10,071 bases of DNA. Source: JBNJEM01 sp051745935. GTDB lineage: Bacteria > Planctomycetota > Planctomycetia > Pirellulales > Pirellulaceae. Under the pieces are notes generated by a model. It did not search any database and had not been told where the DNA came from. It saw nothing but the letters and a program-made list of their open reading frames with translations. The position numbers were made by a program, and so were the translations under genes. Position 1 is the first letter of the stretch, and each line of letters begins with the position of its first letter. The DNA is taken from NCBI GenBank assembly GCA_051745935.1, contig JBNJEM010000264.1, forward strand, positions 1 to 10,071. The letters are read 5' to 3'. This document shows positions 1-5,297 of the stretch, one piece after another.

Positions 1-300
1 CGGCTGCCGCAGGACCTCCAGCGTGCGGCGATTGAATTCGGGCAACTCATCAAGAAAGAGAACGCCGTGATGGGCCAGGCTAATCTCGCCGGGAGCCGGG
101 ATGCTGCCGCCCCCCACCAAGCCGGCGTCGCTGATGGTATGGTGAGGGGACCGATAGGGACGCTGGGCGAGCAGTGGCTGGGTGGAGGGCAGCAGCCCCA
201 TGGCGCTGTAGATCCGCGTGGTTTCCACCGATTCCCCCGCCGTGAGATCGGGGAGTATCGTGGGAAGCCGTTTGGCCAGCATGGTTTTTCCCGAACCGCA
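1..300 (-). pseudogene. comM: ComM/YifB (Mg-chelatase-like AAA+ ATPase) fragment, N-terminal part missing, runs off the left edge
   Basis: Reading the minus strand from 300 down to 1 gives 100 uninterrupted codons with the typical ComM/YifB core. Walker A residues GSGKT lie at 297-283, followed by MLAKRLPTILPDLTAGES, the TTRIYSAMG block, the RSPHHTISDAGLVGGG block, and the Walker B region GVLFLDELPEFNRRTLEVLRQP-type motif ending at the window edge. ComM proteins are about 500 residues, and the roughly 200 residues before Walker A form an S5/LonC-like domain. Here the GPP that normally precedes GSGKT is replaced by STMYC, and the frame upstream (open to about position 566) shows no ComM-like sequence. 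The gene is therefore 5'-truncated, or its N-terminal part was replaced by rearrangement. In the family, ComM is a branch-migration helicase used in natural transformation. The C-terminal part lies outside the window, so the state of the whole gene is unknown. Confidence 0.85.
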
Positions 301-605
301 GTACATGGTGGAACTGCGCAGAAAGAAGCTGCCACCATCGTTCACGTTCGCCTCGAAAACCCTTGCGGGAGCTTTCCGGCTTTGGTCCGCCGATCGCGAA
401 GACGCTGATCCGGAGCCGCTGCTCAAGCTCAATGATCCAAATGTGCAACGCGCGTGTGGCGCCTCGTAACGGACAGAGTGGGGCTGGAAGGAGTCCGAGA
501 GATGTTGCGGGGCGGGACGAGCCCTGCAAATCGGGCTCTTCACAAGAAAGGGGCCAAGGCCTCCCTACCAGTGGGGCGGCAAAAAAGCCTTAGGGGAACA
601 GACAA
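301..605. other. Intergenic stretch upstream of the ComM fragment; no recognisable gene
   Basis: No coding region here resembles a known family. The minus frame continuing from the ComM fragment stays open to about 566 but is Ser/Arg-rich and low in complexity, and I do not believe it is the authentic ComM N-terminus. The overlapping minus ORF 529-80 reads the ComM region out of frame and is spurious. One perfect 6-bp inverted repeat is present (519-538). The stretch 540-595 shares scattered identity with the sequence just upstream of the second small-peptide gene (about 2376-2420), for instance the string gggccaagg and a following ctacca. This suggests the duplicated unit extends 5' of the peptide ORFs. 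Confidence 0.5.
519..538. repeat. Perfect 6-bp inverted repeat (hairpin) with 8-nt loop
   Basis: GAGCCC at 519-524 pairs with GGGCTC at 533-538 around the loop tgcaaatc. No T-run follows on either strand, so it is not a standard intrinsic terminator. It lies about 70-100 bp upstream of the first small-peptide gene. Its role is unknown, and in GC-rich DNA a hairpin of this size can occur by chance. Confidence 0.35.
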
Positions 606-755
606 ATGAAACGCCTTCCATCAAGGATAAAAATCATGAGCCGCCGACTTCTGACCGCCGTTTTGATCACCGTCGCTCTGGCCAGTGCCTCCGCCGCCGT
701 GCCCGGCCTGCTGGAGAACGTGGCTCGTGCTTGCGAGCCGGGAGTCAACTGCTAA
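606..755 (+). CDS. Small peptide with signal-peptide-like N-terminus, copy 1 of a paralogous pair
   Basis: This short ORF encodes 49 residues from the ATG at 606, or 39 from the in-frame ATG at 636. The 636 start matches the start of the paralogue at 2431 and has AAGGA at 623-627, 8 nt upstream. The 606 start also has a GGGGA at the right spacing. From 636 the product has a basic N-terminus (MSRR), a hydrophobic core (LLTAVLITVALASASA), a possible signal peptidase site after ASA, and a tail of about 19 residues with two cysteines (AVPGLLENVARACEPGVNC). The copy at 2431 is 24/32 identical in protein over the aligned part, and about half of the differing codons are synonymous. That pattern supports real coding. 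I recognise no family. The product may be an exported peptide or a small membrane peptide; function unknown. Confidence 0.6.
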   Translation: MKRLPSRIKIMSRRLLTAVLITVALASASAAVPGLLENVARACEPGVNC

Positions 756-1166
756 CCCAGCAGAGAGATGCCAGAAAGCCTGATAGCTCGCCGAGTCACG
801 TTAGCGGGGCGGTTGCTCGGATCGATACGACGATGGACCGGCCATGAACTGGATACAACGATTTCCGTCACGTCGCCAGCTTACAGGATTTGCTCACTTG
901 GCAGCACCTTGGTTGGTCTGCCTTGTTTGTCCGGTGTGGACGACCTCTGCGCCCCCTTCCTGTCGCTGACGCCGCTTGGTCGTAATCGCTGCGCAAAATA
1001 TCGGCGAGCAATAGACCGCACTTGGCGTCCACCGAGCGATAGCTCGCAGTTGGTCGGCGAACATACCGCCCTGTACATCCCGCCGTGTTGCTGTTGAGAG
1101 CGGAAAAGATGAAAACAATACGTGACAATCGTTTACGTTGGCGGTTTATCGGGGATCAGCTTCTGA
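756..1166. other. About 400 bp without a recognisable gene between small peptide copy 1 and rtcB
   Basis: Short ORFs exist on both strands (for example 768-1097 on plus and 1128-868 on minus). They overlap one another, have atypical Cys/Arg/Ser-rich composition and match no family I know. A 26-codon ORF at 1109-1189 begins with MKTIRDNRLRW and overlaps the rtcB start; it could be a leader peptide, but nothing supports it beyond position. No release factor motif (GGQ) is visible in any frame, so a prfH partner for rtcB is not hidden here. The stretch may hold the rtcB promoter and decayed sequence. Confidence 0.5.
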
Positions 1167-2360
1167 GTGAGCGAACTTCTGAGCACTAAACAAGATCAGT
1201 TTGTTATGACCGAGATCAATCACCAATCCCAGCAATCTGAGACTTCCGAGACGCCACGCGTTCGCATTATTGCGTCTCCCAAGAGCTGGATCGTGAGCGA
1301 TGCCGAATCGCAACTGCGGCGCGCGGCGGAATTGCCGGGAGTCGTCTATGCCGTGGGAATGCCGGACCTGCATCCCGGCAAAGGTATCCCGATCGGTGCA
1401 GCTATCATGAGCGATGGGATGGTCTATCCGGAACTCGCCGGAAACGACATCGGCTGTGGGATGACGCTCTGGCAGACCGCACTGCCGGGCAAGAAGCTGA
1501 AGCTGAATCGGTGGGTGAAGAAACTCAGCGGGCTGGAGTCCCGGCCGGAAGGAGGCTCGGCTACTGCAGTGGCAGCTGCCGGCCTTACGCCTGGTCCCTA
1601 CGATACATCGCTCGGCACGATCGGGGGCGGTAACCACTTTGCCGAACTACAGACCGTAGAAGAGATTCATGATGACGAGGTGTGTCACGCGATTAGCCTG
1701 GACGAGTCACAACTGATGCTACTGGTGCATAGCGGTTCACGGGGGCTGGGCGAATCGGTTCTCAGAGCGTATGTGAACCGCCACGGCTTCGCCGGTGTAG
1801 CCGAGCAAACAGAGGACGCTGCAGCGTACTTGAGAGCACACGATCACGCCGTCGCCTGGGCAGCGTTGAACCGGGCTTTGATTGCCGAGCGATTCCTCGA
1901 CATGCTGGGAACCCACGGCCAGCCCGTGATTAATCTCTGCCACAACAGTATCTGTCCGGTGCAGTGGAACGGCAGTCGCCACTGGTTGCATCGCAAGGGA
2001 GCCGCACCGTCCGATGCGGGACCCATCATTTTGCCCGGTTCACGCGGAACATTAACTTACCTGATTCAACCAGTTGGCGACCAGGCGGACAACGCCTACT
2101 CTGTTGCCCATGGTGCCGGCCGCAAATGGGCTCGTAGTGACGCCCGCGCCAATCTGGAACGGCGTTACTCCCCGGAGTCCCTGCGACGCACTGACTTAGG
2201 CGGCCGCGTCATCTGTGACGACAAGGCCTTGCTCTACGAAGAATCTCCACAAGCTTACAAGAACGTGGACGCCGTCGTCCGGGATCTGATCGACGCCGGA
2301 CTGGTTCGGATCATTGCCACGTTCCGACCACTGATAACGTACAAGACGAAGCACGAATGA
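1167..2360 (+). CDS. rtcB: RtcB-family RNA ligase, release-factor-H-coupled type (RtcB2)
   Basis: The product has 397 residues from a GTG at 1167; the ATG at 1206 (Met14) is an alternative, and neither has a strong Shine-Dalgarno. RtcB joins RNA ends bearing 2',3'-cyclic or 3'-phosphate to 5'-OH using GTP and Mn2+. The metal and guanylylation residues are all visible: GNDIGCG with Asp94 and Cys97, GGGNH with Asn156 and His157, VHSGSRG with His188, CHN with His259, and AHGAGRK with His315, the expected guanylylated histidine. The opening block SPKSWIVSDA, the VGMPDLHPGKGIPIG block, and the short length compared with about 400-480 for housekeeping RtcB fit the subgroup named release factor H-coupled RctB (RtcB2). 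In that subgroup PrfH and RtcB2 act together in ribosome rescue and 16S rRNA repair. Here no prfH is adjacent; the neighbours are two small-peptide paralogues and tRNA-Asn. The active site is complete, so the protein is probably functional. Confidence 0.92.
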   Translation: MSELLSTKQDQFVMTEINHQSQQSETSETPRVRIIASPKSWIVSDAESQLRRAAELPGVVYAVGMPDLHPGKGIPIGAAIMSDGMVYPELAGNDIGCGMTLWQTALPGKKLKLNRWVKKLSGLESRPEGGSATAVAAAGLTPGPYDTSLGTIGGGNHFAELQTVEEIHDDEVCHAISLDESQLMLLVHSGSRGLGESVLRAYVNRHGFAGVAEQTEDAAAYLRAHDHAVAWAALNRALIAERFLDMLGTHGQPVINLCHNSICPVQWNGSRHWLHRKGAAPSDAGPIILPGSRGTLTYLIQPVGDQADNAYSVAHGAGRKWARSDARANLERRYSPESLRRTDLGGRVICDDKALLYEESPQAYKNVDAVVRDLIDAGLVRIIATFRPLITYKTKHE

Positions 2361-2430
2361 CCATGAGCCTGTGGCTACAAGTGACCTCGGGCCAAGGACC
2401 GGCCGAACTACCACCACGGGAGTTCAAACC

Positions 2431-2589
2431 ATGATCCGCCGAGTTTTGACTGCCGTTTTGATCGCCATCGCCCTGGTGAGTGCTTCTGCCATCGTGCCGG
2501 AATTGTTGGAGAATGTGGCTCAGGCTCCGGTCCCACTCAGCAGATATCAAGATCCGGTGTGGCCAAACGGTAAGGTGCCGGCATGTTGA
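2431..2589 (+). CDS. Small peptide with signal-peptide-like N-terminus, copy 2, 3' end overlapping tRNA-Asn
   Basis: This 52-codon ORF starts at the ATG at 2431, with GGGAG at 2418-2422, 8 nt upstream, 70 bp after the rtcB stop. Residues 1-32 (MIRRVLTAVLIAIALVSASA, then a short VPELLENVAQA segment) are paralogous to the peptide at 636-755. The two copies are about 78% identical over 96 nt, with 9 synonymous and 8 non-synonymous codon differences by hand count. After residue 32 the similarity ends. From about codon 41 the ORF is read through the tRNA-Asn gene, and its UGA at 2587-2589 lies in the tRNA anticodon loop. The C-terminal 12 residues (DPVWPNGKVPAC) are thus tRNA-encoded, suggesting the original 3' end was lost when the two sequences were joined. 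It may be co-transcribed with rtcB. Function unknown. Confidence 0.55.
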   Translation: MIRRVLTAVLIAIALVSASAIVPELLENVAQAPVPLSRYQDPVWPNGKVPAC

Positions 2590-2624
2590 GCCGAGTATTG
2601 GAGGTTCGAATCCTCCCACCGGAG
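2553..2624 (+). tRNA. tRNA-Asn (anticodon GTT)
   Basis: The sequence folds by hand into a 72-nt cloverleaf. The acceptor stem is TCCGGTG (2553-2559) with CACCGGA (2617-2623), followed by discriminator G at 2624. T8 and G9 are followed by a D arm GCC/GGT (with one G-T pair) and a GG in the loop. The anticodon stem is CCGGC/GCCGA with one C-A mismatch at 27-43, and loop ATGTTGA gives anticodon GTT at 2585-2587. The variable loop is GTATT, and the T arm GGAGG-TTCGAAT-CCTCC is perfect. Discriminator G is usual for tRNA-Asn. Reading the anticodon as TTG (Gln) would put G rather than T at position 33, so Asn is preferred. CCA is not encoded. The gene sits 7 nt from the stop of the convergent minus-strand gene and overlaps the small-peptide ORF on its own strand. 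Confidence 0.9.
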
Positions 2625-2631
2625 CTCAACC

Positions 2632-4800
2632 TCAGGACGCCTGTGTCGAGTCTTCACGGAATCTCCTGGCAAGGGATTCCCTTCCTAAGGCCTCGTGCGT
2701 GCGGGCCAGGATATCTCGACGTGTTTCGTCAGTTTCCTGATGGTCTGATCGCACCCAGTGGGGTCGCGTCTTCCTCAGCACGCGAAGTGCCAAGGAGGGG
2801 GCAAGTTCAAGCAACATCTCAAGGACCGGATTGACTAATGTGGAGTCATAGCACTGGTATTCGTTCATTTTGAATGGCAAGACATGAGTTTGGATCACCT
2901 GCATTGCAAAACGCCGGTCACCCGCCTTCATGGCATGTTGAGCAATCTGGATAGACGTTTCGCGAGGCAAGAAGCGTGATTCGCTGACGATTTGTTTCAA
3001 CGGCAAGACCAGCTCGGGGCGTTCTGTGAATTCTGGCAGCTGAACGATTAAAGGCAGCGTTACATCATTGACTTCCAAGGGAGCAAGTTCTCGCTCGAGC
3101 ACAGGCAGCAGATTGCCGAGCGCAATCGTTGTGAGTTGGTTCCGCAGGCTTGAGCCTTTTCCGAAGCACGGCAATCGGTCGCAGATCGCTTGCGGGCCAT
3201 CGTCGTACCAATCGTGTGCGACCAGGCAGTCGATGTCCCCTTTTCTTAACACCGTTGTATTCATCCCTTCTGCTAATTCAGCGACATAGTCGGAGGCAAT
3301 CTTGGAAAACTCATCGTTAGCCAGATAACCATACGGATGAAATGCCAACAAGCCTCCATTGCGAGCCAGGGCAAGCAGACAACGACCAACAACTTCCCCC
3401 TTCGTGTTCCGTGCGAACAGGACCTGCTTATTCACATCGGCGGCTACGGATACCGCGGAAAAGAAATTGAACGAGTCCGGGCTGAGGCACGTGTCAAAGT
3501 AACCTCCCATATAGAATATCTCTAATGGGTCTTGTTCAAGCGCGAGTGAAAGCTGTTCACCCGACTTCGCCGTGACCGATTTCTCGAAGCTCGATAACCA
3601 CGGCCTGGTATCGATTCCGAGCCTGGCCATGGATGCCAGGAACTGCCGGTTCTGCGGGTCGCCGTTGACGTCCCAAGGTGGTTCCGGACTTGACAAACGT
3701 AATCGGAGCAGTCTCACGGCCAGATCGCGAGCCCAACCGTCCACACGAATAATGCCTGCAAGGATGCGACGCGTCTTTTGGTGGAGTTGTCCGTCATGCA
3801 ATTCGACCGGTATGACGGTGCTTCCAATGATATCGTTGACCCGTTGCTCAATCTTGTTCCACAAGGACTGGTGCCAGACGTCGCACACGCGATCACGAAT
3901 CAGCCTGGTAAGGCGTTTCTTCAAAGCTTTGGTCCGTCGCTCCGCCAATGTCGTTGATTCTCGCAGTTGCTCGCGCTTATTTGCCAGACCCCGGGCGAGA
4001 CGAGTATTCCCTGGATCTTTCGCAATCTTTTGACTGAGAATTGCGATCTGCTTACGAAGCGCTGATTCGTCGGGCCCGGCACGATCCCATTCCTTCCGGA
4101 ACACAGTCTCAGCATCATCAACCAGAGAGTCCAGAATCGCGATCTCGCGACGCAGATCGTGGGGGTAGTCCAATGCCCAGTCGGGAATCGACGTGCCCTC
4201 GGGGCAGCGAGGAGGTGGTGATTCGCCATTGAGCGCGGAAAGCACCGTGTGCGCATCATCGAGCTCCACTAGCCGAGACTGTTTCCCATCCAACAGAAGC
4301 TCAGCAACAAGATAGGGCCAGCCGGCGTTTTTCAATTCGCCATGCACCCTGCCAGTGAGCCGCCGAATTGGATCCATGTCATCCTGCTCGTGTTGGAATC
4401 GTGTGACTAGTTGCAGGAACTGCCCTACGTTAGCGCCGTACTCCGCCATCCCCAACAACGCTCGATGCTCCCATTTGTTCTTTTGCAACGCGGGATGGTC
4501 CTTATAGGTTGCCAGCGTTTTCAGATACTCCTTCAATTCATCCTGCCGCTCCAGCACGCTTCCCAGAGTCAAAGGCCAGCCTAGATCACAATCTTGTTTC
4601 AAGTCCTCCGTCCAGACAGCCAGATTCTCGAAGGCCTGCGTCAGGCGACTGTCGTCGCGAAGCGAATTCTGGAGTTCCTCGATCACTAAATCATCCTCGA
4701 GGACGTTTGGCCAGTGCCTCGAGTTAACCCGGCTATGCATTAGAGCAGCGAACGCAGACACCCTAATTTTCAGCAAAGGTGCGCGAGCTTCGAGGAGCAT
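2632..4800 (-). CDS. Uncharacterised 722-residue protein with charged helical middle and conserved-looking C-terminal core
   Basis: I do not recognise this family. The ORF is long and clean, and the composition is that of a soluble protein with no signal peptide or membrane segments. Residues 1-210 are mostly alpha-helical in pattern. Residues 216-300 are rich in Lys, Arg, Glu and Leu and probably form a long helix or coiled coil. Residues 423-535 look like a compact conserved domain: DPLEIFYMGGYFDTCLS, then the VNKQVLFARNTKGEVVGRCLLAL strand-rich block, HPYGY, and AHDWYDDGP. Residues 555-722 are Leu-rich helical repeats. The ATG at 4800-4798 has no Shine-Dalgarno. An in-frame stop at 4836 rules out a much longer start in this frame, so the N-terminus may be truncated by a frameshift near 4770-4836, where another ORF overlaps. 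It converges on tRNA-Asn with 7 nt between. Confidence 0.75.
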   Translation of the reverse strand: MLLEARAPLLKIRVSAFAALMHSRVNSRHWPNVLEDDLVIEELQNSLRDDSRLTQAFENLAVWTEDLKQDCDLGWPLTLGSVLERQDELKEYLKTLATYKDHPALQKNKWEHRALLGMAEYGANVGQFLQLVTRFQHEQDDMDPIRRLTGRVHGELKNAGWPYLVAELLLDGKQSRLVELDDAHTVLSALNGESPPPRCPEGTSIPDWALDYPHDLRREIAILDSLVDDAETVFRKEWDRAGPDESALRKQIAILSQKIAKDPGNTRLARGLANKREQLRESTTLAERRTKALKKRLTRLIRDRVCDVWHQSLWNKIEQRVNDIIGSTVIPVELHDGQLHQKTRRILAGIIRVDGWARDLAVRLLRLRLSSPEPPWDVNGDPQNRQFLASMARLGIDTRPWLSSFEKSVTAKSGEQLSLALEQDPLEIFYMGGYFDTCLSPDSFNFFSAVSVAADVNKQVLFARNTKGEVVGRCLLALARNGGLLAFHPYGYLANDEFSKIASDYVAELAEGMNTTVLRKGDIDCLVAHDWYDDGPQAICDRLPCFGKGSSLRNQLTTIALGNLLPVLERELAPLEVNDVTLPLIVQLPEFTERPELVLPLKQIVSESRFLPRETSIQIAQHAMKAGDRRFAMQVIQTHVLPFKMNEYQCYDSTLVNPVLEMLLELAPSLALRVLRKTRPHWVRSDHQETDETRRDILARTHEALGRESLARRFREDSTQAS

Positions 4801-4976
4801 GTGGAGAAGTCGAGGGCCAGGCGAATCGGATCCTGTTTAGGGTGTCTGGCCCTTCTTCCTTCTTCGAGAAAAAACGCCACGTCGAACTGGTCTGGAACGG
4901 AAAGACAAGAGACGTCTGCAACATCGTATTGCCATTTCAGAAGGCACATGAGGGTGCCTTCGAACTCTTCTTTCAC
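4770..4976 (-). CDS. Hypothetical 68-residue ORF between the DUF2283-like ORF and the 722-residue gene
   Basis: The ORF runs from a GTG at 4976-4974 to a stop at 4772-4770. It begins 2 nt after the stop codon of the upstream minus-strand ORF and overlaps the start of the 722-residue gene by 31 nt in another frame. The product (VKEEFEGTLMCLLKWQYDVA at its N-terminus, EEGRRARHPKQDPIRLALDF further on) has a plausible protein composition and no motif I know. Two readings fit: a small gene translationally coupled to both neighbours, or the original 5' part of the large downstream gene separated by a frameshift near 4800. I cannot decide between them from sequence alone. Confidence 0.35.
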   Translation of the reverse strand: MKEEFEGTLMCLLKWQYDVADVSCLSVPDQFDVAFFLEEGRRARHPKQDPIRLALDFSTCSSKLAHLC

Positions 4977-4978
4977 GG

Positions 4979-5152
4979 TTACGCCGCTTGGTGAAGAGGA
5001 GAAAATTCGTCTTCAAGGAGTGCCTGGATGCCGTATTTTTCCAGTGCCGCGTTGACTTGTTGCAGCGTCACTTCACCCGGGGACGTCAATTCGACACCGA
5101 TTGGACGCCCGTCCTCGGTCAGATCCACCACGAAGGATGTCTGCTTCCGCAC
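4979..5152 (-). CDS. DUF2283-like short protein, possibly 5'-truncated
   Basis: From a GTG at 5152-5150 this gives 57 residues. It contains the block FVVDLTEDGRPIGVELTSPG followed by an Ala/Leu-rich helix (VTLQQVNAALEKYGIQALL) and DEFSPLHQAA. The pattern of a beta-strand with DxxxDGxxIGxEL and then a C-terminal helix resembles DUF2283-type small proteins, which often sit in toxin-antitoxin-like or mobile contexts. The frame stays open upstream to an ATG at 5269, but the extra residues look non-coding. The N-terminal strands expected before this block are not visible, so the gene may be a remnant. It is followed after 2 nt by the next minus ORF, suggesting one transcript. The family call rests on pattern memory only. 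Confidence 0.45.
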   Translation of the reverse strand: MRKQTSFVVDLTEDGRPIGVELTSPGEVTLQQVNAALEKYGIQALLEDEFSPLHQAA

Positions 5153-5285
5153 TGCTCTAGAGGAGAACGGGGACGATGGCCAGTGAGCCGCAGGTTCCCG
5201 CAAGGATCGCGTTAACGACCCCACCTTCACAACTCGCGCACGCCCTGAGACAATCGAAAATGGCCCCACCCTATGTGCGGAAAGT

Positions 5286-5289
5286 GAGG
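5286..5289 (+). promoter_or_regulatory. Ribosome binding site for the DUF4838 gene
   Basis: GAGG lies 8 nt before the ATG at 5298 and is the best Shine-Dalgarno match near the start. It selects this ATG over the one at 5293, which is out of frame. No clear promoter could be picked out between the divergent DUF2283-like ORF and this gene. Confidence 0.5.
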
Positions 5290-5297
5290 TTAATGAT

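Noticed and set aside
80..529. 149-codon minus ORF
   Set aside because: It overlaps the ComM core in a different frame; the ComM motifs are in the other minus frame, so this is a shadow.
768..1128. Overlapping ORFs on both strands between the first micropeptide and rtcB
   Set aside because: Several mutually overlapping frames are open, with odd Cys/Arg-rich products and no motif or ribosome binding site.
1109..1189. 26-codon ORF overlapping the rtcB start, possible leader peptide
   Set aside because: Only its position supports it; no attenuator hairpin or codon run typical of a leader peptide.
2311..2619. 102-codon minus ORF beginning MGGFEPPILGS
   Set aside because: The FEPP string is the usual antisense reading of a tRNA T arm; it crosses tRNA-Asn and the rtcB end and is not a gene.
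2553..2624. tRNA-Gln (TTG) interpretation of the same locus
   Set aside because: It would shift the anticodon loop and place G at position 33; Asn (GTT) keeps T33 and has the expected discriminator G.
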